Of a DNA stretch of 34,849 nucleotides, positions 6,151-13,625 are shown one piece after another. A program made the position numbers and the translations under genes. How positions within the stretch are numbered: position 1 is the stretch's first letter; the number at the start of each line of letters is the position of its first letter. This DNA comes from Prochlorococcus sp. AG-436-C05 (GTDB lineage: Bacteria; Cyanobacteriota; Cyanobacteriia; PCC-6307; Cyanobiaceae): positions 1 through 34,849 of the forward strand of contig QCPB01000014.1 of assembly GCA_003209795.1 (NCBI GenBank), written 5' to 3'. The notes beneath the pieces were generated by a model. It was given only the letters and a program-made list of their open reading frames with translations. It did no database searches and was not told the DNA's origin.

Positions 6151-7242
6151 TTAAATATCTGAAACTAAATAAATGAGACATACTTTGAGAAGTTTCAAGC
6201 CATCAATCCACCTTGATATATTTGGAGCTCCTGATTTTCTAGCGTAGTACCTAACTGGATAATTAAGTATTTTTATGTTGTTATTAGCTGCTTCAAAGAT
6301 AATTGTAAAATCACCAAATGGATCAGATTTGGAATCCCAACTTCCATTTGTCTTCATAAGATTAAAAAACTTCCTTGAAAATACTTTTGTTCCACAAAGT
6401 GAATCAGATACTGGCTTATTAATAAGGATTGATATCAATATTGCAAAACATCTATTGCCAATATAATTTGCCCATCGCATTGCATTTTTTTCCATTGGAA
6501 AAGTTGTACGAGAGCAATTAATTAGTATGTTTTCATTTTTTTTTGACTCCATTATTGCTGCAATACTGTCATCAATATCTACGGTAAAATCACTATCTAC
6601 TATTGCAAGTGTTTCCCCAGAAGAAATATTGCAGCCCTCAACAACTGCATTCTTCTTGCCTTTACCACTTTGTTTAAAAAGAAAAATTTTTAAAGAATCA
6701 GTGAAATTTGCTTTTAAATCTTCTAGCATAGTGTAAGTATTATCAATGCTGTTACCTTCTACAAAAATAATTTCAAGTTTATTAGATATTTCTTTGAATT
6801 TATTTAGTGCTTTTTTGAAAAGTTTCTTATTACCTTCTTCATTTCTTGCAGGAATAATTATTGAAATTAATTGCTCAGAATTATTTTCAATATATTTATA
6901 AAAAGTTATCTCAATCTCATAAGCTAAATTTTTGATTATTGGTAATTTACGAAAAATATTTTTTAATGTTTGTGGGAATATTTTTGTTGGTAAAGGGGTT
7001 AATTTTTTTGCTTTCCATCTTATGGACCTATAGTTATAAATTTCTGCTAAAGATTCGATATCACATAATGTAATTCTTGGTCTATTTGTTGTCTCTTTGA
7101 AAATTCTAGAATCTAATCTTAACCATCTTGTTATTGGTTCCCAAGTATTGCCTCTTACTTTTATAGAAATAAATTTGTTTTTATCTTTGAATAATTCGTG
7201 CAGTTGATTATTTGTTAAATTCCAAGTTTTAAAAGACTGCAT
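6151..7242 (-). CDS. GT2 glycosyltransferase, DPM1/GtrB-like, with extra N-terminal part
   Basis: 363 residues. The GT-A domain starts near residue 125 (ISIIIPARNEEGN, 127-138) and carries the nucleotide-sugar/metal motif D216-S-D218 (AIVDSDFTVD) and an SLCGTKVF segment. It would load a sugar onto a polyprenyl phosphate at the cytoplasmic face. The first 120 residues are not glycosyltransferase; their ending (LPLPTKIFP...FRKLPIIKNL-like spacing) resembles the tail of the SAM-methyltransferase domain fused to such enzymes elsewhere, here shortened. That last point is inference. It is the second gene of an operon with the GT-C transferase, 42 bases apart. Confidence 0.8.
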   Translation of the reverse strand: MQSFKTWNLTNNQLHELFKDKNKFISIKVRGNTWEPITRWLRLDSRIFKETTNRPRITLCDIESLAEIYNYRSIRWKAKKLTPLPTKIFPQTLKNIFRKLPIIKNLAYEIEITFYKYIENNSEQLISIIIPARNEEGNKKLFKKALNKFKEISNKLEIIFVEGNSIDNTYTMLEDLKANFTDSLKIFLFKQSGKGKKNAVVEGCNISSGETLAIVDSDFTVDIDDSIAAIMESKKNENILINCSRTTFPMEKNAMRWANYIGNRCFAILISILINKPVSDSLCGTKVFSRKFFNLMKTNGSWDSKSDPFGDFTIIFEAANNNIKILNYPVRYYARKSGAPNISRWIDGLKLLKVCLIYLVSDI

Positions 7243-7284
7243 TAACCTATGAAAATTTCTTAATGAAAAAATATTATATCTAAA

Positions 7285-8838
7285 TCACCTTTTTAATATT
7301 AGTATCCAGGGTTTTAAAGTATCATTTTTATATAAAATCTCGTAAGACTTATCGTTTATTTTCTGATCTGAAGATTCGCTAGACCAAGCTAATTCTCCAG
7401 GATTTAAATCATTAATACTATTTAACCCTTCTCCAAGATTAGGAGTTAATATAGAAATTCTGATAATTTTTGAGTGTGACTCTATGTTATTTATTCCACT
7501 CTTATCAACTTTGATGTTTTGATTTTTGACAATATCAATAGATGAAACGTGTTCCATAGTTTCTCTTATTTCTCTTGATCTATCAGTAAATAATCCTGAT
7601 CCCAGAAGAAATGAAGTGAGTAGATAAGGACCCATTATCAGTATTATTAAGACATTTTTGAAATTAGTTTTATTTCCTAGAAAGGACCAACTTAATCCAA
7701 ACAAAATCAATCCTATAAAAAGGTATGTATTTTCCTTAAAGTTAAGACTAGTAATATTTTTAAAGAAAAAGTAGTATAGGCAAGCTATGGAAATGAAAAA
7801 TAATGGAATTATTTTTGAAGTTATAAAAATAAAAATTGACTTATGAATTTTAGAGTTAAATAAATATTTGATACCTAAAAAACTATTTAAAGGAAATATT
7901 GAAGATATTTGTAAGGGGTAGTATGGTGTTTTTGTAGAAAAAAGGCTAATTATAATTATAAAAGTTATAGGAACAACCTTTAAGATAAGTTTTTGATCTT
8001 TATTTTCTGATTCATAAAATATTATTCCAATAATCGAGAACATACTCCATGGAAAGAATGTTATTGGTATGTTCAAAAAATAATAATAAAAAGGATTGGT
8101 AAAGGTATTTTTATTTGAGAGATTTTTGAATTTTTCAAACAAATGAAAAATAATATTTTGATCTAAATATGGGTTAATCGATAATGTCCAAATTAAATAA
8201 GGAATAAAACCTATTAGTAATCCCAACCAGAAAAATTTTGTTAAAAATAAGTTCTTTTTAATAAATAAATAAGGCAATACTGATAATAGAGGTACAGCCA
8301 CTAGGAAAGTTTTCAACATAAAAGCCAAACCAATCCAAATACCAAAAAGTAAAATATAAACTTTGTTTTTTCTGCTTTTTATTTTTACTAGTGAAAATAA
8401 CCCAATAGTTACTAAACTGGAAAAAATAATATCTTGAGTAGCTAAGTGAGAATAATCAAACCACAAATAGGTAGTTGAAAGTATCAGTGGTGATACGATT
8501 GCAAATTTCTTACCAATTAATTCCTCATGCAATTTAAAAGTTATAAATAACATTATTATTGCTGCAATTGTTGTTGGTAAATATGCCCAAAATATATTTC
8601 TCCCAAAGATTTCTTGGGATTTTGCAATTAAAAACTGTAATCCTATAGTTCTGTCCAAAGTATAGTTGTCAAACCATAAAGGTATTGTCCAATTCCCCTT
8701 ATCTAGTATCCACCTAGCTTGAAGTGCATAAAAACCCTCATCATAAGCTATATAACTTCTTTTACCAAAATAAAAAACGATAGGAATAAAAATTAATAGT
8801 TTTAAGAGTGGTTTGAATTTTAAGATTATATTTATCAT
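7285..8838 (-). CDS. GT-C (ArnT/PMT-like) glycosyltransferase
   Basis: 517 residues, about eleven membrane helices. The first outer loop carries the acidic catalytic motif of the GT39/GT83 group (AYDEGFYALQARW, D33 and E34). It would use a polyprenyl-phosphate sugar at the outer face and move the sugar to a lipid, glycan or protein. The C-terminal 100 residues form a soluble domain (GLNSINDLNPGELAWSSE). It lies directly upstream of the GT2 gene, which would make its donor, and near the GtrA flippase gene. Acceptor unknown. Confidence 0.8.
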   Translation of the reverse strand: MINIILKFKPLLKLLIFIPIVFYFGKRSYIAYDEGFYALQARWILDKGNWTIPLWFDNYTLDRTIGLQFLIAKSQEIFGRNIFWAYLPTTIAAIIMLFITFKLHEELIGKKFAIVSPLILSTTYLWFDYSHLATQDIIFSSLVTIGLFSLVKIKSRKNKVYILLFGIWIGLAFMLKTFLVAVPLLSVLPYLFIKKNLFLTKFFWLGLLIGFIPYLIWTLSINPYLDQNIIFHLFEKFKNLSNKNTFTNPFYYYFLNIPITFFPWSMFSIIGIIFYESENKDQKLILKVVPITFIIIISLFSTKTPYYPLQISSIFPLNSFLGIKYLFNSKIHKSIFIFITSKIIPLFFISIACLYYFFFKNITSLNFKENTYLFIGLILFGLSWSFLGNKTNFKNVLIILIMGPYLLTSFLLGSGLFTDRSREIRETMEHVSSIDIVKNQNIKVDKSGINNIESHSKIIRISILTPNLGEGLNSINDLNPGELAWSSESSDQKINDKSYEILYKNDTLKPWILILKR

Positions 8839-8921
8839 TTATTTTTAACTTACATTAATTCTTTCGTTAATTCTAATTCAATTAATGCTCTTTAGTTTAT
8901 GAGAAAGCTTCTCTTACCTAG

Positions 8922-8939
8922 ACCTCATATTATTGAGGT
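8922..8939. terminator. Hairpin upstream of GT-C gene
   Basis: ACCTCA/TGAGGT, 6 bp with loop TATTAT. A similar AACCTCA/TGAGGTT hairpin is at 11198-11219. No strong T-run follows on either strand, so termination is uncertain. Confidence 0.35.
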
Positions 8940-8955
8940 TCGATAATTAATGTGC

Positions 8956-9099
8956 TTATATCTTGTCTGCGAAGTCTTGTGCAAGTTCATTAGCTATTTG
9001 AAGAGCCATGGCGATTGCTTCCTCCATAGACTGAGCTTCTAATATGTTTTTAGTTATTTAGTTTCTAATATTGTTAGCCCATTCACGATATATAAAATT
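8956..9099 (-). pseudogene. Small gene interrupted by in-frame TAA
   Basis: The frame YREWANNIRN is followed by TAA (9058-9060) and then by ITKNILEAQSMEEAIAMALQ and IANELAQDFADKI, all one frame to TAA 8956-8958. The downstream half alone could start at ATG 9027 and make 23 residues. The REWA-x-x motif recalls REWASQAY in the 745-993 protein, but this is weak. Product unknown. Confidence 0.4.
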
Positions 9100-9146
9100 T
9101 CAAATAATAGTTCCAAATGAAATTTTATAACAGAACTTTTTTAAAC

Positions 9147-9236
9147 TTACAAATTTATAAAGTAGTACTTATCAATCTCCTCTGCATCTTCTTGGTTATA
9201 TTCCTCTCCTAACTCTTTATTTTATTTTTCAGTCAT
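9147..9236 (-). pseudogene. Small gene with stop at codon 5
   Basis: ATG 9236 gives MTEK, TAA, then a 24-codon open acidic stretch (NKELGEEYNQEDAEEIDKYY) to TAA 9147-9149. It looks like a nonsense-disabled small acidic protein. Unknown family. Confidence 0.35.
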
Positions 9237-9265
9237 TTACTTTGTATTTATTTTCATGATAGAAG

Positions 9266-9514
9266 CTATTTTTTTATCTGTGGATTTCGAGCAGCTTGGG
9301 GTGCGAATATTCTACTGTTCTCTCTCCAGTATCTACATCCCTTAATGAGATGATCTCCTTGAGGAATAAGCTTTTGATGAAACGGACAAGTAAGGATGGT
9401 AACACAAGAGCTTGTCGTACTGTAATTGAAGTGATTGCAAGTAATACAAATCCTTGTTCGTTTTCTTGTTAATGCTTCTTCCTCTAAATAGTCCCATTCC
9501 CGCCAGTCCTCCAT
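9266..9514 (-). CDS. Cys/His-rich 82-residue protein, possible zinc site
   Basis: Contains CITCNHFN (residues 23-30), then C37, CPFH (43-46), H55 and GCRYW (59-63): six cysteines and several histidines spaced as in a small zinc- or metal-binding fold. The N-terminus is acidic (MEDWREWDYLEEEALTRKR), and there is no signal peptide or helix. The Cys/His positions argue strongly for a real gene. Function unknown; I do not recognise a named family with certainty. Confidence 0.7.
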   Translation of the reverse strand: MEDWREWDYLEEEALTRKRTRICITCNHFNYSTTSSCVTILTCPFHQKLIPQGDHLIKGCRYWRENSRIFAPQAARNPQIKK

Positions 9515-9577
9515 AATGATGTATAGTACAAATGTACTAATATTTATAGCAGCTGTAAAGGGTGCGAGTCAACAAGT

Positions 9578-9865
9578 TTATTTACTCTTCAAAACAATTG
9601 CTATTGCTTTATTGCATCTATTCTCGAAAGACTCTTGTCTACTAGTTTCTTCTATATGATTTCCATATTGATCTAAACCATTGAAATTGATTTTAGAGCT
9701 TACTCTACAAAGGTTTCAAGTTCTTACTTCTTTTTTAACCTTTCCACTTTCTTTCGTTATTAATTAATTTTCTGTTCTTCCAAAATCATCATTACCTCCA
9801 ATAAAGAAAATGAGTACGCTAATAAAAAAAGCGAAAAATGCAAAAATTCTATTTTCTAATACCAA
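9578..9865 (-). pseudogene. Secreted/anchored small protein gene with two in-frame stops
   Basis: One frame of 96 codons from TTG 9865 to TAA 9578-9580: a hydrophobic N-terminal helix (NRIFAFFAFFISVLIFFIGG), TAA at 9764-9766, a short basic part, TGA, then NFNGLDQYGNHIEETSRQES and FENRCNKAIAIVLKSK. Helix followed by a conserved-looking outer domain suggests a former exported protein. Without the stops it would be about 95 residues. The first part alone could still be made as a 33-residue membrane peptide. Confidence 0.5.
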
Positions 9866-10109
9866 TGAATTAAATATAAATTAGTGTACATATCTAATTT
9901 TAATCAACATCAGATAATACAACTTATAGTAAATTTCGTTCAATCAAACTGAACATATAAACTTTTTTAATATCAATTTATTTACTTACATTTTGATCAT
10001 TTAATCTTTATATTTAAGAATGATTTTTTCTACTTTATTTTATAAAGTTTTAACTTGAATTAATCATTAAAGATCTTTATGTTTATTTGAGTTATTAAAT
10101 TTTTAGAAA

Positions 10110-10325
10110 ATGATAGGAACAATTAAAGATCCAACTTTATTTTTGCTTTTTAGTAGTATTGGACTTTTACTTTTTGGCGCAATAGGTTATGGAATTTATA
10201 CAACAGTTGGACCATCATCTTTTAAGTTAAGAGACACAATTAAAGAGCATGCAAGAATGCATGAATTAGGAATTGCTCATGCTCACAATCGTCATAATCA
10301 TAATGAAGCAGAACATATTCACTAA
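10110..10325 (+). CDS. PsbN-like protein with His-rich tail
   Basis: 71 residues. One membrane helix (about 9-31) is followed by YGIYTTVGPSSFKLRD-x3-EH, which matches the C-terminal part of PsbN ([21 protein letters not shown]). PsbN is a thylakoid protein needed to assemble the photosystem II reaction centre and is normally about 43 residues. This copy goes on with ARMHELG and a histidine-rich end (HAHNRHNHN, then HIH: seven His in the last 15 residues) that probably binds a metal. No psbH gene lies opposite, as it does for canonical psbN, so this is probably an extra paralogue. Confidence 0.6.
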   Translation: MIGTIKDPTLFLLFSSIGLLLFGAIGYGIYTTVGPSSFKLRDTIKEHARMHELGIAHAHNRHNHNEAEHIH

Positions 10326-10519
10326 GAAATATAATTTTTTAGTACTTAAAAAATTCTTTTAGATTTTTATTTGACTTCATTAACCAATTAAAGAAATAAG
10401 AAGGCTCATTATTTTTTCAGCAATAAATCTTTATCCATATAAAAAAGAGGGTGTTTATATTTATGAGAAAAATAATTCCATTATTAAAGCATTATTGTTT
10501 AATTAAGCCATTAATTTAA

Positions 10520-11017
10520 TTATCTAGTCCATTCACATTGATCTGCATATCTTTTATAAATCTTTCCATATCCTTTTTGAACAATTAGTTCTTGAATGTT
10601 AATATTATTTTTAAATAACTCACCAACAGTTCTGCCATACCTATCATTAGTAATTCTTCTGATAGAAACTTTTTTATTTGATATTAAATTATTGAGAAAA
10701 TCTCGCGCTTTTTTAGCATTAATTGGGTCAGCTTTTTTACCTTTTATTTCAGGAGTATCTATACATGCGAGTCTTATTTTTTCACCATCAATCGTTGTGC
10801 AGGTATCACCGTCATAGCAACTCTTGATGATTGTGGTTGGAAGTTCTGCATTTGTCTTATATAAAAAACCTATTAATAGAAATGAAATTAAAATAGCTTT
10901 CTTCAAATTAAATCTAAATTTATTCCCCAAACAAACTAATTGTTTCTGGATTACCTTTCTTTGATACTTATTCAATACTTTTTGTGGGTAAAAATATGAA
11001 GAATAAAATGTGCTCAA
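10520..11017 (-). CDS. Exported staphylococcal-type nuclease (thermonuclease family)
   Basis: 165 residues with the SNase fold motifs: DGDT (69-72), IRLACIDTPE (81-90) and DRYGRTVG (125-132). By comparison with staphylococcal nuclease the catalytic set is complete: D71, R82, D87, T88, E90, R129. A signal peptide (residues about 36-57) follows an unusually long basic N-terminus; a TTG start at residue 30 would give a normal one, so the true start may be there. The enzyme would cut DNA or RNA outside the cytoplasm, possibly for phosphorus scavenging or defence. Confidence 0.85.
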   Translation of the reverse strand: MSTFYSSYFYPQKVLNKYQRKVIQKQLVCLGNKFRFNLKKAILISFLLIGFLYKTNAELPTTIIKSCYDGDTCTTIDGEKIRLACIDTPEIKGKKADPINAKKARDFLNNLISNKKVSIRRITNDRYGRTVGELFKNNINIQELIVQKGYGKIYKRYADQCEWTR

Positions 11018-11197
11018 ATTGTCTTATGAAAACTTCACAGGATAATCTAAGATTTTTTGGCTCTAGATGTTTCACATAACAATTGGATGTGTAGTCCAGA
11101 CCTTCACTATATAATACTGCAAGAAGTTATGCATTCAAAAAAACTCTCTAATGCATCTGAATCTTTAATGTTTGAATAAATGTTCTTTTTCATAATT

Positions 11198-11219
11198 AAA
11201 CCTCACTATTTTGAGGTTT
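11198..11219 (+). terminator. Hairpin AAACCTCA/TGAGGTTT
   Basis: Perfect 8-bp stem with loop CTATTT; on the plus strand it runs into TTTTCT. It may work in both directions. The same core is found at 8922-8939. Confidence 0.5.
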
Positions 11220-11286
11220 TCTAGCAAATATTTCCTTATAAAGTCAAATATAAGGTAAAGTAGCTATTCTTTATGCTTGAACAATG

Positions 11287-11305
11287 CCACTTTCAGTAAA
11301 AGTGG
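11287..11305. other. Hairpin CCACTTT/AAAGTGG
   Basis: Perfect 7-bp stem with loop CAGTA. Together with the next hairpin it suggests a structured RNA. Confidence 0.4.
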
Positions 11306-11367
11306 TCAAATAGTTTTCCTAGTAGAGTTAGGAGTACGAACAAAATCCCTTATTATTAAAAAGATTT

Positions 11368-11405
11368 TTCGGTTTTTACGATTCGGTTTTGACGTGTAAA
11401 CCGAA
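11368..11405. other. Tandem 13-mer and 8-bp hairpin
   Basis: TTCGGTTTTTACG (11368-11380) is followed after one base by TTCGGTTTTGACG (11382-11394). The second copy forms a perfect stem with AAACCGAA at 11398-11405 (TTCGGTTT, loop of 8), so the first copy could compete for the same arm. This is a possible switch or regulator-binding array. GC-rich steps are rare in this window, which makes it stand out. Confidence 0.4.
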
Positions 11406-11495
11406 GTTCGGTGTATTTGCCCTGTTAGACCTCTCATTAATAAATTCATAAATATTTTTAGAATTTATAAGCTATGAAAAACTATTAATTGATAG

Positions 11496-11642
11496 TCAGT
11501 CGCAACAAACTAAACAATCTTCTTGGGTAGGATAATCTAGACATTCTTTCTTTGAATTTTTCTCTAAAAATTCTAATTTATTTACATAATCAATATCTCT
11601 CAGCTCTTTTTTTGGAACAGTGAATTGTGTTTGTAGTTTCAT
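11496..11642 (-). CDS. Small Cys-tail protein, CLVxCD family (cassette 1)
   Basis: 48 residues: MKLQTQFTVPKKELRDI..., then a C-terminal C-L-D-Y-P-T-Q-E-D-C-L-V-C-C-D directly before the stop. The same ending, C-x2-N-P-[ST]-x3-C-L-[VI]-Y-C-D, occurs at 27619-27768 and 13803-13985. AGGAGG lies five bases before the ATG, immediately after the stop of the TM peptide gene (11656-11757), so the two form an operon. The three or four fixed cysteines suggest a metal site or redox role. Function unknown. Confidence 0.75.
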   Translation of the reverse strand: MKLQTQFTVPKKELRDIDYVNKLEFLEKNSKKECLDYPTQEDCLVCCD

Positions 11643-11655
11643 TTTGCCCTCCTAA

Positions 11656-11757
11656 TTAATATTGCTGTTTGAAGCTATCCCAAGTTTGAAAGAACCTTAA
11701 TCCCAGATAAGAAATTAAAATTGTCCAAAATAGAATTTCTATTCCTAAATAAGTCAT
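11656..11757 (-). CDS. 33-residue TM peptide ending FKQQY (cassette 1)
   Basis: MTYLGIEILFWTILISYLGL..., one membrane helix, then a tail ending SFKQQY. The paralogue at 27785-27886 begins MTNIGLELVFW and ends GFKQQY. I chose ATG 11757 rather than ATG 11763: AGGAGG lies eight bases from it (two from the other), and the paralogue starts at the same place. First gene of the two-gene cassette. Confidence 0.75.
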   Translation of the reverse strand: MTYLGIEILFWTILISYLGLRFFQTWDSFKQQY

Positions 11758-11835
11758 TTGCATGTCCTCCTTTCGTTCTGACTATGCTTTAATACGGATG
11801 AGATATAAAAATCAAGCGTAAGAATACTTAAAAGA

Positions 11836-11994
11836 TTAAGTATTAATCGCAAAAACTTTGCAATGGTTATTAGTAGAAGTCTCTTTGCATTTATTACCCC
11901 AATAGGCTTCGAGTTCTTTTGCCTATATATCTTATAAAAGGTCTTTTCTATTAATATCCATCTCTTGGATAGTAAATTTGTCGTTTAGTGCCAT
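11836..11994 (-). pseudogene. Broken CLVxCD-family gene (third copy)
   Basis: Begins MALNDKFTI, like MALNDKFII of the 27619-27768 gene. Then come TAA at codon 21 (11932-11934) and TAG at codon 24 (11923-11925). After them AYWGNKCKETSTNNHCKVF aligns with SYWDDLCNKNPSKKECLVY, but the terminal C-D is lost. No TM-peptide partner is found upstream. Confidence 0.65.
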
Positions 11995-12022
11995 AAGCCT
12001 TACCTCTTCAATAAACTTATGT

Positions 12023-12078
12023 TCTAATTCATTTGAACACTTAATCTCAAGTTTTATGTGCGGTTAGAGGAACAAAAT
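12023..12078. repeat. 56-base dispersed repeat, copy 1
   Basis: Matches 20495-20553 in the same orientation, with blocks AATTCATTTGAA, TTAATC, TTTTATGTG and AGGAACAAAA. Not coding in an obvious way. It lies just upstream of the broken gene at 11836-11994. Confidence 0.5.
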
Positions 12079-12279
12079 TGTAGGGATTAAGGATCAAAAA
12101 AGATTCTCAAAATCAAAATGATGACGAGCTGCCAACAATAGAAATTCGGACCCAACTAGTGTATACATTTATGTATCATATATGTATAAAATATGCAGAA
12201 TGATAAGCCAATCGAGAAATTTATTTACATTAATTAATAGTTGTGTTATATTTCTTTACATACTTATTTTTTTTTAATC

Positions 12280-12387
12280 ATGACTCCTGAAGCAGAAAGA
12301 TTTAATGGTTGGGCGGCAATGCTCGGCTTCGTCGCAGCTGTTGGTGCATACGTAACAACTGGTCAAATTATTCCAGGTTGGTTCTAA
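12280..12387 (+). CDS. hli: High-light-inducible protein, 35 residues
   Basis: MTPEAERFNGWAAMLGFVAA... ends AYVTTGQIIPGWF. It is a one-helix chlorophyll a/b-binding-like (Hlip) protein reduced almost to the helix itself. It retains E-x2-N-G-x2-A-M-x-G, which carries the chlorophyll-ligand Glu and Asn and the dimer glycine. Hlips bind chlorophyll and carotenoid and protect photosystem II under light stress. The TGQIIPG-x-F ending marks the multicopy, island- and cyanophage-associated type. Its TAA overlaps the ATG of the next hli (TAATG). Confidence 0.9.
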   Translation: MTPEAERFNGWAAMLGFVAAVGAYVTTGQIIPGWF

Positions 12388-12596
12388 TGACAAATTCTTC
12401 ATGCATAACAACTGAATCTGACGGCAGACAGAATATGTTTCCTTCAGAAACTCGTCCATACATAGATGAGTCTGTTTCATATGAGGGTTACCCTCAAAAT
12501 GCTGAAAAAGTTAATGGTCGTTGGGCAATGATTGGTTTCGTTGCATTGCTAGGTGCATACGTAACAACTGGTCAAATCATCCCGGGTATTTTTTAA
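12387..12596 (+). CDS. hli: High-light-inducible protein, 69 residues
   Basis: A hydrophilic N-terminus of about 38 residues (MTNSSCITTESDGRQ...) precedes the Hlip helix AEKVNGRWAMIGFVALLGAY and the ending TTGQIIPGIF. The start at 12387 overlaps the previous stop (TAATG), which decides it over more upstream in-frame ATGs. The last 25 residues are nearly identical to those of the first hli, pointing to tandem duplication. Second gene of a three-gene operon. Confidence 0.9.
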   Translation: MTNSSCITTESDGRQNMFPSETRPYIDESVSYEGYPQNAEKVNGRWAMIGFVALLGAYVTTGQIIPGIF

Positions 12597-12856
12597 TGAG
12601 CCTACTTACAGGGTTTCTTGTGCTCATTGTATCTATAACCGCATTACTGATTGCATATTTAACAAAACAATTTCAAGAAGAAAATTTAATTTATTCAAAC
12701 CAAAATCAAATGACAAAAACAAACTCAAAAACAAAAACAATCGAAAAGGAAAAAGTAGTTGCAGAGACTTTAAACGGTAGATTAGCAATGATTGGTCTTA
12801 TGGCTGCTATTGGTGCATATCTAACTACTGGACAAATCATCCCTGGTTTCGTTTAA
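12596..12856 (+). CDS. hli: High-light-inducible protein with extra N-terminal helix, 86 residues
   Basis: Starts at ATG 12596, overlapping the stop of the preceding hli (TAATG). Residues 1-23 form an additional membrane helix (MSLLTGFLVLIVSITALLIA), followed by a polar linker and the Hlip domain AETLNGRLAMIGLMAAIGAY ending TTGQIIPGFV. In the usual NGRWAM motif Trp is replaced by Leu. A shorter start at 12709 would give a standard one-helix Hlip but has no Shine-Dalgarno sequence. If the long form is made it is a two-helix variant. Confidence 0.85.
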   Translation: MSLLTGFLVLIVSITALLIAYLTKQFQEENLIYSNQNQMTKTNSKTKTIEKEKVVAETLNGRLAMIGLMAAIGAYLTTGQIIPGFV

Positions 12857-12937
12857 CCAAGGATTATACAATTAACTATCGATCAAATGAATTGCTTTTC
12901 AAAATGGAATGAAAGATATTCACTTAATTTTGATTAA

Positions 12938-13108
12938 ATAAATTCTCGTAAGGAGAGTGATAAGTTTCCTTCTCCTCTAAGAAATGGAATAATTAATTGG
13001 ATTAACAATTCAGAAAAAGGATAATGTTGTTGTTCTAATAGTAATTTCCCTTCAGAGGAAATTATCCGTGCAAAGGGATCTAAATTGGTTAGTGATCTAT
13101 ATATTTAG
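12938..13108 (+). pseudogene. Fossil small gene, copy 1
   Basis: The open frame encodes ESDKFPSPLRNGIINWINNS-EKG, TAA (13022-13024), then CCCSNSNFPSEEIIRAKGSK and LVSDLYI, with TAG at 13106-13108. A second decayed copy at 22977-23087 shares INN-EKG, CSNTNFYSEDIVR and SDI. The common sequence shows it was once a gene. No ATG start is left. Confidence 0.5.
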
Positions 13109-13163
13109 GATAGTATTCTTGAAATCTATTTTAATAAATTAACTCACAAATTTCTTGCCAAAT

Positions 13164-13436
13164 TTAAGCAGCTTTTCTGAAAGGGTTCATTTTCTTAAAT
13201 AAATGCTTACTCTTTTTGTCTGTCATTACCCTATATCTTTGATTTATATCCAATATATATTTCCTGGCTTTTTTATCATTTTCAATTCTTTGTTTACGTA
13301 TACGTAATGCCTTTAATTCATCTATTGATTTAAGTTCGTTGCTTTCCTTGGAATTAAAATGATCTAACTGAATCATTTTAAGAAATTTTAAAATTTTCTT
13401 CATGTGCCAAATTAACAATCTCATTCGGTTTTGCAA
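13164..13436 (-). CDS. Small basic protein, up to 90 residues
   Basis: Lys/Arg-rich and mainly helical (ELKSIDELKALRIRKQRIEN, DKKARKYILDINQRYRVM), with no membrane segment. The start is uncertain: ATG 13436 or ATG 13403 (MKKILKFLKMIQ...); neither has a clear Shine-Dalgarno sequence. The composition would suit nucleic-acid or ribosome binding, but there is no recognised domain. Confidence 0.5.
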   Translation of the reverse strand: MQNRMRLLIWHMKKILKFLKMIQLDHFNSKESNELKSIDELKALRIRKQRIENDKKARKYILDINQRYRVMTDKKSKHLFKKMNPFRKAA

Positions 13437-13541
13437 TAGAAAATTAACTAATTTTTATTAATTAGAAGTCAAACAATGTTTAAAAACCAAAATTCCATCA
13501 TTAATTAATGAAAAAGATAAACTCAAAGTTTTTCGTTAGCA

Positions 13542-13625
13542 ATGCGAAAGTATCTAGAGAAATTAGGAAGTGAACAACTTAATTCGATATCAAAAAAACG
13601 AAGTTTGTTTGCCCTCTTCGATTAG
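13542..13625 (+). CDS. Possible 27-residue peptide
   Basis: MRKYLEKLGSEQLNSISKKR... ends SLFALFD. Charged, with no recognised relatives here and no Shine-Dalgarno sequence. Kept because the frame is clean and the region is otherwise empty. Confidence 0.2.
   Translation: MRKYLEKLGSEQLNSISKKRSLFALFD

Larger units (their letters stand above)
11018..11495. other. 478 bases without a gene, rich in hairpins
   Basis: No credible frame on either strand. Holds the hairpins at 11198-11219, 11287-11305 and 11368-11405 and a tandem 13-mer. Candidate site for a small RNA. Confidence 0.4.

Noticed and set aside
6275-6736. Plus-strand frames inside the GT2 gene
   Set aside because: Fully within a well-supported minus-strand gene; no start signals.
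10463-10519. 18-residue frame starting MRKIIPLLKHYC
   Set aside because: Too short, with no ribosome site and no paralogue; not enough to call a gene.
11496-11642. Prochlorosin-like lanthipeptide precursor
   Set aside because: No GG cleavage site or Ser/Thr/Cys-rich variable core; the Cys tail is conserved instead of variable, and no LanM gene is present.
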